Shown here one piece after another: positions 55,784 through 64,000 of a stretch of DNA of 64,000 nucleotides. Position numbers and translations under genes: made by a program. Within the stretch, counting starts at the first letter, position 1. Every line of letters starts with the position of its first letter. Under the pieces are notes generated by a model. It saw only the letters and a program-made list of their open reading frames with translations. It was not told the DNA's origin and ran no database searches. This stretch comes from Winogradskyella litoriviva (GTDB taxonomy: Bacteria; Bacteroidota; Bacteroidia; Flavobacteriales; Flavobacteriaceae). The stretch covers positions 310,001-374,000 of the forward strand of contig NZ_JABRWQ010000004.1 in NCBI RefSeq assembly GCF_013249065.1, in the 5' to 3' direction.

Positions 55784-58700
55784 ATGAAAAAACCTACTTT
55801 TTCAAGAATAACCCTTATTATTCTAGTGCTGATTTTGGGACAGCATGCTTTTTCTCAAAATATTGTACCCTTTTCTCCTAGGTACGATGAAGCCATAAAA
55901 GGAGATATGCTATTAATAGGAAACAGTAATGTGGGATTACATGTTTCTAATCCATATAGCGGAACAAATACTAATGATAATTTAGATGCCGCTGTCTATG
56001 TTGATATAGATGGTGATCCAAATACCTTTAATTCTAGTAGCGCAGATCTAGATGTACCAAGTGATGACAGTTGTTATCAAATAGTATATGCAGGTTTATA
56101 CTGGAGTGCAGTTGTAGATGGAGCCGAGCCAATATCGGATGTAAAATTTAAAGTACCTGGTGGTTCTTATGTAGATATTACAGGTACTGAAATCTACTAC
56201 CAAAACGCACCAAATAATAGTCAGTCCAACACGTATGCCTATTATCAAGATGTTACAGATATGCTTACGGCTTTACCAAACCCAGAAGGCACGTATACTG
56301 TTGCAAATATTTCAACTTTAGTAGGGCCAAAACCCAACTCTGAAGGACTTTCCGCTGGTTGGTCCTTGTTTGTTATTTACGAAGATCCATTACTACCAAG
56401 TAAATACATTACCTCGTTTGATGGTTTTACTAAAATTACTAGTACAATTAATGAAACATTTCCTGTTAGTGGCTTTAATACCATACCTACAGGTCCTGTA
56501 AAAGCAAACTTTGCATTTGCTACAATTGAAGGCGATAGACGATGGACAGGTGATTATTTACAACTAAACGGAAGCACTATTAGTGTTACCGATAATGGTG
56601 GTAATACAATTAGAGCTGGCAACAATTTTTTTAATAGTACCGTGTCTGACATAGATCCATTAACAGATACCTCTAGATTATTTACAAATAGAAACCCTAA
56701 TAGTCCAAATACTTTAGGATTTGATGCAGGTATTATTAAGATTCCAAATCCAGGAAACTCTTTAATAGCTAATAATGCTACTTCTGCTGATATTAGTTTA
56801 GGTAGTAATTTAGATATATACTATTACTATTTTAGCGCTTTTGCTATAGAGATAATTGCACCAAATATTGTTCTTACCAAAATAGTTGAGGACGAGTTTG
56901 GTAACGATATAGGTGACCAACTTGTAAGTTTAGGTTCTCCTTTAAACTATGTCATCGGATTTCAGAATACGGGTAATGATGATGCAACTAATTTTCAGAT
57001 TAGGGATGTTTTACCTGTAAATATAGTATACAATCATCCAACAGATTTAGTTTTACCTCCTGGTGTTTCTGTTGCAAGCTATAATCCTATTACAAGAGAA
57101 CTAATATTTAATATAGACGATTCTGTTGTAGAACAAAATGATCCAGTTTTAGAAATAAGAATTGAAGCGCAAGTGGTAGATTCGTGTTCAGAGCTGCTAG
57201 AAGCTTGCTCTAACTTAATACAAAACCAAGCATTTGCTTCTTATCAAGGAACAGTAAACTCTAATTTTACTATAACTGATGATCCTAGTTTAAGCTCTAA
57301 CACAGGTTGTTTAATTTCACCACAAGCCACTAATTTTTTAGCAGATTTAGATTGTGGTTTCCAAGAAAGTGTAACACTATGTGGAGACAGTGTAGAACTA
57401 ATAGCTGCAAATGGATATGACTCTTATTCTTGGTCTACTAGTCCTACAGGAACTCCAGTTATTGGTACAGGTCAATCTATCACAGTTACAGAAACAGGAT
57501 CTTATTATTCATACAATACAGCAATAGCACCTTGTCAGTCTATTGTACAACGATATATTGTAGATTTATTTGGAAGTAATACAACAAACCCTGTCATTCC
57601 TTATGCAGATGAAGTTGTTACTTGTCCTAATAACGGAAAAGAATTACCTAATATATTTTTATGTGGAGCAGATGATTTTAGAAACATACAAACAAGCATA
57701 TCAGATTCTATTTCTATTATTTGGGAAAAATTAGATGAAAATAGTTGTACAGCAGTTACTGATGTTGATTGTGCTAATGAAGATGCTACATGTACATGGA
57801 ATTCTGTAAGTAATGGTTCAAATTTTATAGCAGATACCTCAGGACAATATCGTATAACTATAAATTATCCTGGAGGCTGTTTTGTACAGTTTTATTTTAA
57901 TGTTTATGAGAATATTTTAAACCCTACTGTTAATTCTTCAGATATAATATGTACAACAAATGGAAGTATAACTGTAAATGATGTGCCTTCTGGCTATGAG
58001 TATAGTTTAGACAATATAACTTATCAAGCTAGTAATACTTTTTCAGTTGATACGGCTGGTACTTACAATGTATATGTTAGACAGATTGGTGCAGAAACAA
58101 ATCCTTGTGTCTTTGCTGTTTTAGATGTACTAATTAGAGATAGAGATTTTACGGCTTCAACAACGGTTACACAACCGCTTTGTCATGGCGACAAAGGAAG
58201 CATACAATTATCGGCAAATGATGCCGACCCACAATACTCATTTTCATTAACTCAAAATAGCACCTTAATAAATAGTGTTGGCCCTATTGTAGATAATAAT
58301 TACACATTTCAAAACTTAAATGCTGGTATTTATACAGCAACTATTGAAACAGAAAATGGTTGTATCGTTTCTGAAGAAATAGAAATAATTGAGCCTCCAT
58401 TGTTAACAGCTACTGTCGCTTTAACAACACCGTTATCTTGTGAAGATGGTATTATTACTGTTTATCCTGTTGGTGGAACTTCGCCATATTACTATTTTGT
58501 AAATGGTAGTAGTGATTTTCAATCTACACCAGAAATAACTGTTGCTACTGCAGGTACTTATAATATAGAAGTTGTTGATGCTAACAACTGTAGCACTAAT
58601 GTTTCTATAAATGTTGATGCAATTTCTGAACCTGAATTTAATGTTACAAAAACGGATATTACTTGTGCTGACGAAGTAAATTCTGGTGCAATTACCATAA

Positions 58701-61700
58701 ATGTTACTAATGCAAATGGTAGTAGTATTCTTTATAGTATTGATGGCGGAACAACATATGAAAACTCAAATAGTTTTACTGGCCTTGCAGCTGGAACTTA
58801 TAATATTGTATTACAATACACTTCTGGTACAGCTGTCTGTACCACAGAACCAGAAACAATTGCTGTTAATTCTGGTGCATCAATTTCTGGAATAGCCGAA
58901 CTGACGACGCCATTAACTTGTTTAAATAATGGAACAATTACAGTTACAACTGTTTCAGGAGGCGATGCACCTTTTACTTACAGTATAGATGGTGTTAATT
59001 TTCAATCTAGTAATGTTTTTAGTGACTTATCCCAAGGCACTTATTCAATAATTGTAATGGATGCTAATGGTTGTACCGCAGTTACAAATGAAATTGAAAT
59101 AGAACCATTAAATCCTCCAACGGATTTAACTTTTGATAGCACTCCTATTACATGTCCAACAAATACAACAACAATTACAATTACAAGTGTAACAGGTGGT
59201 ATAGGAACATTAGAATATCAAATATCTGCTCCAGCTTCAAATGTAACTTCATATCAAACATCAACAAGTTTTTCAGATTTAGAGCCAGGAACTTATACCT
59301 TCCAAGTTAAAGATGAAAAAGACTGTGTATATTCCGAAACTTATACTGTAGATCCAATTCCTGTTCCAACTTTAGCTGTTGTTTTAACAAAAGACTTGGA
59401 TTGTACAACTTCTGCAGATGCAATAATTACTGGTACAATTTCTGGTCCTGCACCTTATACCTATGCCGTATCTTTTAATGGAGGTACTTACACAGATTTA
59501 GGAGCAACAGGCACGCCTTTTACTTATTCTACATCTAATGACGGGACGTATCAATTTCAAATTACGGATGCTAATGGTTGTATTGCAGAATCATCTGTAA
59601 TTAGCGTTGAGCCACTTTCATTACCAGAATTAAGCGTAGTTACACAAACGCAACCTATTTTATGTAATGGAGATACAAATGGAGCTATTGAAGTTACCAT
59701 TGATACAACAGTTGGCACACCTCCTTTTGTAATTAATGTATTTAACGATTCTACTGGTACAGACTACGGAACACAAACGTCTAGTTTACCAGCCGGTTCA
59801 TATACTGTGACTGTAACAGATTCTAAATCTTGTACGGCAACAGAAACTATTGATATAAATGAACCAGATGCTTTACAAGTAGATTATGATGCAATTGATA
59901 TTACATGTAATATCACTGGTGGAACTTCTCAAGGTTCGGTAATCGTAAATTCGGTTGTAGGTGGTACTGCTCCATATAACTATTTTGTAACAGGAACAAA
60001 TGGATATTCTAATTCAGAATTAAATAATACAGGTTCAACGTCTGTTAATTTTGATGTTGTTGATTTTGGACTATATCAAATAAATGTGGTAGATGCAAAT
60101 GGTTGTTCTGTTTTAGTTCAAGATGTATTGGTTGCTTCTCCTCCAACAGATTTAGATATTAATATTTTAGCTACAACAGACTGTTTATCTGGAGGAACAG
60201 CGGAAGTTAGTGTTGGTTCTGCGTTAAGTAGTGTTGGACCATTCTTTTTCGCTATCTATGAAGGACCTTCTACTGTATACCCAACAGGTACTTGGCTTAG
60301 TGAAGATTCTCCTGGTAGTCAATCTGCAACGTTTACAGGCTTAATACCAGGTGTACTTTATACATTTATTGTATATGATCAAGATACAAATTGTAGTTAT
60401 TATGAGCCTTCAGCAATTCCTATACCTACCAATTCAACTCTAACAACTACAGCATTTAGCTCTAACAATATTACATGTACAGGCAGTGCTGATGGCAACG
60501 TATCATTTACAGTTAATAGCATTTATACCAATACCGTAAATGTTAACTATGAAATATTTGATTCGTTATCATTAAACTCAACAGGAATCACAGGTTCTGG
60601 TTCGGTACCAGCAAACGGAACATTAACAGTTACTGATTTAGGACCATTACCTTTTGGAAATTATTTTGTCTCAATAAGCGAAACAACAGGTCCAAATGCA
60701 GGTTGTGGTATTGTTACAAGTCCATTTAATATTACAGAATCTGCTTTTGCACTAGAATTAGCAGTTTCAATTGATAAAAATGCAAATTGTAATCCAAATT
60801 CAGGAATTATTAGTGCTATTGCTTCAAACGGAACGTCACCTTATAGATATCAGATAACAAATTCTTCTACTGCTCCATTATCAACAGATTCTCAGTGGAA
60901 TACTACAAGTACGTTCTATGAAGATGCTGGTAGTTACTACGTGCATGTTATTGACGCATATAATTGTATTGTTACAAGTCCTGTTCAAGTATTAGATATG
61001 GATGCTACTCCTGTAATTAGTGCAATAAACACTAATCAATGTACTGTTGCAGAAGGTGAATTTGAAATAGAGGTTACTTTAGATACAGCCGGAATTCCGC
61101 CTTATTCAGTAAGTATTGATGGAGGTGCTTTTCAAACACAAACATTCCCTTTTACATTATCTAACTTATATTCTGGAAATCATTCTATAGAAGTAAGCGA
61201 TGTTAATGGTTGTGGAAGTATTGTCAATCTAGAAATTCAACCACCAGTTTCTTTATCACCTGAAATTACAGCTTTACCATCATGTAACAATGATGATGGA
61301 GAAATTACAATTACTGGTATTGGAGGCTCTGGTTCATATACTTATAGTATAGCACCTAATCCATCATCTATTACTTTAAGTGGTAATGTGTTCTCTGGAG
61401 TACCATCTGGAACTTACACAATTACAATCACAGATACGTTAACATTATGTACGGAAGAAGTCTCTGTAACTTTAAATGAAGCTACAACTCCAATATTTAC
61501 AATGACGCCAACATCTGTAACTTGTTTTGGAGATAACTCTGGTACATTTGAGATTAATATTGAAAATTATAATGGCAACTACACTTATGAAGTATTCGAT
61601 AGTTTAGGTACGTCTGTAACTGGAGCTGTTAATGCTAATACTTCAACAAATCCTCTTACTGTTTCAGGGATGGAAGCAGGAACTTTTTCAGTTGTTATAA

Positions 61701-63997
61701 CTGAAACTGATTTCCCATTTTGTTCTGCTTCATCTAATATAATTATAACTTCACCAGCAGCACCATTAACATTAACTGTTGCTGAAACTTCTGATGTAAC
61801 CTGTAACAACAATGCAGGTACAATTACTGCAACAGCTTCTGGTGGTTGGGGAGATTTAGAATATGAATTAACAGGAGATGTAACCATAGCTTATTCTGCA
61901 AATAATACATTTACAGAGCTTGCTGCTGGTAATTACACTATAAATGTTAGAGATTCTGGTGGTTGTATTGTTTCAGAATCAATCATTTTAGAGTTACCAG
62001 ACCCTATAACTGCTACTTTTACACCAAGTACATCTATACTTTCTTGTTTTGGTGATCAAGATGCTAGCATTACAATTTCTAATGTTTCGGGTGGTCAAGG
62101 TTCAAATTATACTTATACATTAAATACAGTTTTACCAACCGCAAGTGTATCTGGCCCTCAAACTTCTAATGTGTTTGAAAATTTAGGTCCAGGAACTTAT
62201 TTTGTTAGAATTACCGATGGATTTGATTGTGAATTTACATCAGCAAATATTGTTATTACAGAACCAACTCCTGTTGAAGCTAGTTTGGTAAGAACAACAA
62301 CACAAACTTGTTTAACAGAATCTACATTAACATTAAGTGCAACTGGTGGTACTGGTCTATATTCTTATAGCGAAAATGCTTCTTTTAGTCCAATCATAGG
62401 CACATTTACTACATCTACAACATTTTCAGTTTCTGATGGTACATATTCTTATTTTGTAAGAGATGCAAATGGATGTGTTACAAATGTTTCAAACGAAATA
62501 ACTGTAGACCCTCTACCTACATTAACGGTGGCTTTAGATTCTACAAATCCTACAATCAATTGTGCTGGCGATAACAATGGTACAATTACTGCAACGGCAA
62601 TTGGTGGCTTAGGTAATTACATATATACCTTGCAAGATGACTCAGGTAATGCTATAGCAGCAACTCAAAACAGTCCTGGTTATTTTACTGAATTATATGC
62701 TGGTAATTATACTGTTTTAGTAACAAGTGGTGATTGTATTGCGACTTCTGATGATATAAGTATTACAGAACCAGATGCACCTTTAGATGCAACTATTGAA
62801 ATTAGTAATGTTACATGTTCTGGAAATAATAATGGTAGAGTAGAAATAAATGCAACTGGTGGAACAGGCATTATAAAGTATGCTATTTCTCCTCAATTAA
62901 ACCAGTTTTTTGACACCAATATTATAGAAAATTTAGAACCTGGAGATTATGAACTTATTGTACAAGATGAATTAGGTTGTTATTTAAACATCAGCTTTTT
63001 AATTGAAGAACCTAGTCCTGTAATATTAAGTATTGTTCCTAATTCATTACTACCAGAAGTATGTAGTGGTGATGAAGATGGTGAGTTTAGTATAACCATT
63101 TCTGGAGGAACCTTACCATACAGTGTTAGTCTAGACGATTATGACGGTGTTTATACAACAGGTAGCCTTACACAAAATGAATTTGATTTTACAAATTTAG
63201 CAGGTGGTGACCATACTGTTTTTGTTAGCGATGCAGAAGGTTGTGAATCTCAATGGAATATTACATTTCCGGAGTCCGTTACTATTTTACCAGAAGTGAT
63301 TATTGAAAATATTTGTGAAGATAACACGCAAGGTAATATCGTTACGGTTTCTGTAGATGCTTCTATCGAAGATCTTTCTCAACTAGATTATTCCTTAAAT
63401 GGAGGTCCATATCAAGAAAGTGAAAAATTTATAAATGTACCTGATGGTTTAGATCATTTTATAGATGTAAGACACTCAAATGGCTGTATTCAAACCACAG
63501 AATTCTTTGATATTGAAACTTCAGACCCTATTTCTTTAACCTTAGCTGAAGGTGAATTAAATCAGTTTATAGCTACGGCTTCTGGAGGTGAAGGTGGATA
63601 TCAATACACTATGAATGGCGAAGACTTTGGTACTGAAAACACATTTATAATTACAGAATCTGGTTTGTATGAAGTTATTGTAACAGATATTACTGGATGT
63701 TATGCAAAAGCAACAATAGAATTAGAATTTGAAGAAATATGCATACCAAATTGGTTTACTCCAGATGATGCAACCAATACTACTTGGACGCCAGGTTGTA
63801 TTGATAACTATCCGAATCTAACCTTCGATATATTTGATCGCTATGGTCGTAAAATAGCCGAATACCACGTTGGTGAAGCTTGGGACGGAAAATACAACGG
63901 TACAGAATTGCCAACAGGAGATTATTGGTTTGTAGTAAAAACTAATGACCCTTCACATGATAAAGAATTTGTTGGACACTTTACATTATATAGATAA
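55784..63997 (+). CDS. Giant SprB-like surface adhesin with a type IX sorting domain
   Basis: This 2737-residue protein is probably a cell-surface adhesin exported by the type IX system, as SprB is in gliding flavobacteria. It has a signal peptide ending in FSQ, an N-terminal DUF-type head (about 25-360, IVYAGLYWSAVVDG), a DUF11-like domain (about 365-500, NIVLTKIVEDEFGND), Cys-containing Ig-like parts, then about 22 SprB-type repeats (from near residue 720 to 2600). A typical unit is CxGDxNGxI, a GGxxPYxYxI strand and AGTYxVxVxDxxGC. The C-terminal sorting domain (about 2655-2737) includes DIFDRYGRKIAEY, WDGKYNG and FTLYR. The stop lies 3 bases from the window end. Confidence 0.93.
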   Translation: MKKPTFSRITLIILVLILGQHAFSQNIVPFSPRYDEAIKGDMLLIGNSNVGLHVSNPYSGTNTNDNLDAAVYVDIDGDPNTFNSSSADLDVPSDDSCYQIVYAGLYWSAVVDGAEPISDVKFKVPGGSYVDITGTEIYYQNAPNNSQSNTYAYYQDVTDMLTALPNPEGTYTVANISTLVGPKPNSEGLSAGWSLFVIYEDPLLPSKYITSFDGFTKITSTINETFPVSGFNTIPTGPVKANFAFATIEGDRRWTGDYLQLNGSTISVTDNGGNTIRAGNNFFNSTVSDIDPLTDTSRLFTNRNPNSPNTLGFDAGIIKIPNPGNSLIANNATSADISLGSNLDIYYYYFSAFAIEIIAPNIVLTKIVEDEFGNDIGDQLVSLGSPLNYVIGFQNTGNDDATNFQIRDVLPVNIVYNHPTDLVLPPGVSVASYNPITRELIFNIDDSVVEQNDPVLEIRIEAQVVDSCSELLEACSNLIQNQAFASYQGTVNSNFTITDDPSLSSNTGCLISPQATNFLADLDCGFQESVTLCGDSVELIAANGYDSYSWSTSPTGTPVIGTGQSITVTETGSYYSYNTAIAPCQSIVQRYIVDLFGSNTTNPVIPYADEVVTCPNNGKELPNIFLCGADDFRNIQTSISDSISIIWEKLDENSCTAVTDVDCANEDATCTWNSVSNGSNFIADTSGQYRITINYPGGCFVQFYFNVYENILNPTVNSSDIICTTNGSITVNDVPSGYEYSLDNITYQASNTFSVDTAGTYNVYVRQIGAETNPCVFAVLDVLIRDRDFTASTTVTQPLCHGDKGSIQLSANDADPQYSFSLTQNSTLINSVGPIVDNNYTFQNLNAGIYTATIETENGCIVSEEIEIIEPPLLTATVALTTPLSCEDGIITVYPVGGTSPYYYFVNGSSDFQSTPEITVATAGTYNIEVVDANNCSTNVSINVDAISEPEFNVTKTDITCADEVNSGAITINVTNANGSSILYSIDGGTTYENSNSFTGLAAGTYNIVLQYTSGTAVCTTEPETIAVNSGASISGIAELTTPLTCLNNGTITVTTVSGGDAPFTYSIDGVNFQSSNVFSDLSQGTYSIIVMDANGCTAVTNEIEIEPLNPPTDLTFDSTPITCPTNTTTITITSVTGGIGTLEYQISAPASNVTSYQTSTSFSDLEPGTYTFQVKDEKDCVYSETYTVDPIPVPTLAVVLTKDLDCTTSADAIITGTISGPAPYTYAVSFNGGTYTDLGATGTPFTYSTSNDGTYQFQITDANGCIAESSVISVEPLSLPELSVVTQTQPILCNGDTNGAIEVTIDTTVGTPPFVINVFNDSTGTDYGTQTSSLPAGSYTVTVTDSKSCTATETIDINEPDALQVDYDAIDITCNITGGTSQGSVIVNSVVGGTAPYNYFVTGTNGYSNSELNNTGSTSVNFDVVDFGLYQINVVDANGCSVLVQDVLVASPPTDLDINILATTDCLSGGTAEVSVGSALSSVGPFFFAIYEGPSTVYPTGTWLSEDSPGSQSATFTGLIPGVLYTFIVYDQDTNCSYYEPSAIPIPTNSTLTTTAFSSNNITCTGSADGNVSFTVNSIYTNTVNVNYEIFDSLSLNSTGITGSGSVPANGTLTVTDLGPLPFGNYFVSISETTGPNAGCGIVTSPFNITESAFALELAVSIDKNANCNPNSGIISAIASNGTSPYRYQITNSSTAPLSTDSQWNTTSTFYEDAGSYYVHVIDAYNCIVTSPVQVLDMDATPVISAINTNQCTVAEGEFEIEVTLDTAGIPPYSVSIDGGAFQTQTFPFTLSNLYSGNHSIEVSDVNGCGSIVNLEIQPPVSLSPEITALPSCNNDDGEITITGIGGSGSYTYSIAPNPSSITLSGNVFSGVPSGTYTITITDTLTLCTEEVSVTLNEATTPIFTMTPTSVTCFGDNSGTFEINIENYNGNYTYEVFDSLGTSVTGAVNANTSTNPLTVSGMEAGTFSVVITETDFPFCSASSNIIITSPAAPLTLTVAETSDVTCNNNAGTITATASGGWGDLEYELTGDVTIAYSANNTFTELAAGNYTINVRDSGGCIVSESIILELPDPITATFTPSTSILSCFGDQDASITISNVSGGQGSNYTYTLNTVLPTASVSGPQTSNVFENLGPGTYFVRITDGFDCEFTSANIVITEPTPVEASLVRTTTQTCLTESTLTLSATGGTGLYSYSENASFSPIIGTFTTSTTFSVSDGTYSYFVRDANGCVTNVSNEITVDPLPTLTVALDSTNPTINCAGDNNGTITATAIGGLGNYIYTLQDDSGNAIAATQNSPGYFTELYAGNYTVLVTSGDCIATSDDISITEPDAPLDATIEISNVTCSGNNNGRVEINATGGTGIIKYAISPQLNQFFDTNIIENLEPGDYELIVQDELGCYLNISFLIEEPSPVILSIVPNSLLPEVCSGDEDGEFSITISGGTLPYSVSLDDYDGVYTTGSLTQNEFDFTNLAGGDHTVFVSDAEGCESQWNITFPESVTILPEVIIENICEDNTQGNIVTVSVDASIEDLSQLDYSLNGGPYQESEKFINVPDGLDHFIDVRHSNGCIQTTEFFDIETSDPISLTLAEGELNQFIATASGGEGGYQYTMNGEDFGTENTFIITESGLYEVIVTDITGCYAKATIELEFEEICIPNWFTPDDATNTTWTPGCIDNYPNLTFDIFDRYGRKIAEYHVGEAWDGKYNGTELPTGDYWFVVKTNDPSHDKEFVGHFTLYR

Positions 63998-64000
63998 TAG

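Noticed and set aside
61585..61887. Minus-strand 100-residue open frame inside the giant adhesin gene
   Set aside because: It mirrors repeated coding sequence on the plus strand and shows no start signals.

Overview
The window is AT-rich and densely coded. It carries several marks of a Bacteroidota genome, most probably a marine Flavobacteriaceae: PorP/SprF and SprB-like gliding or type IX secretion proteins, many signal peptides ending in SQ or AQ, little sign of Shine-Dalgarno sequences, and several promoters of the form TTG-N19/20-TAnnTTTG. No tRNA, rRNA, CRISPR array or insertion sequence was seen. Calls rest on reading translated sequence and on remembered family motifs; no database search was possible.

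Region 1 (1-9.2 kb, minus strand) is a compact operon for interconverting succinyl-CoA and propionyl-CoA. It reads methylmalonyl-CoA epimerase, the four subunits of a Na+-translocating methylmalonyl-CoA decarboxylase (alpha, delta, gamma/biotin, beta), an acetyl-CoA hydrolase/CoA-transferase family protein, and the small and large subunits of methylmalonyl-CoA mutase (the large one cut by the window edge). No biotin carboxylase is present, which favours a sodium-pumping decarboxylase over propionyl-CoA carboxylase.

Region 2 (9.7-30.4 kb) is rich in functions for redox and electrophile stress. It holds an ergothioneine-type operon (zinc ribbon, QOR2-like reductase, EgtB, EgtD, racemase-like protein, MsrQ-like membrane protein). 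A KefF/KefC-like potassium efflux operon follows, with an SDR, a metallo-beta-lactamase-fold lipase-like protein and an AraC regulator. Next come a 2OG-Fe(II) oxygenase under another AraC regulator, a nitroreductase-cupin operon divergent from an HxlR regulator, a histidine kinase, and a TetR-led operon (NAD(P)-binding protein, nitroreductase, YqhD-like aldehyde reductase, DJ-1/PfpI protein). Several regulators have clear candidate operators. Two decayed or truncated reading frames lie here: an interrupted frame at 14.2-14.4 kb, and an in-frame TGA that cuts an apparent signal peptide off the DJ-1/PfpI gene.

Region 3 (30.5-49.2 kb) is mostly core genes: an ABC permease/ATPase pair divergent from a TesA-like esterase (the E. 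coli tesA/ybbA/ybbP layout), FabD, a DEAD-box helicase, a Crp/Fnr regulator, a delta-9-type desaturase, an exonuclease/GIY-YIG nuclease, a cold-shock protein, phosphotransacetylase plus acetate kinase, and a patatin phospholipase. A secreted intradiol-dioxygenase-like protein appears to have lost its histidine iron ligands.

Region 4 (49.7-64 kb, plus strand) is a surface and gliding locus: a small secreted protein, a beta-helix protein, a gliding-motility C-terminal-domain protein, a PorP/SprF-family protein carrying a 10 x 48-bp tandem repeat, an intercistronic hairpin, and a complete 2737-residue SprB-like giant adhesin with about 22 SprB-type repeats and a C-terminal type IX sorting domain.
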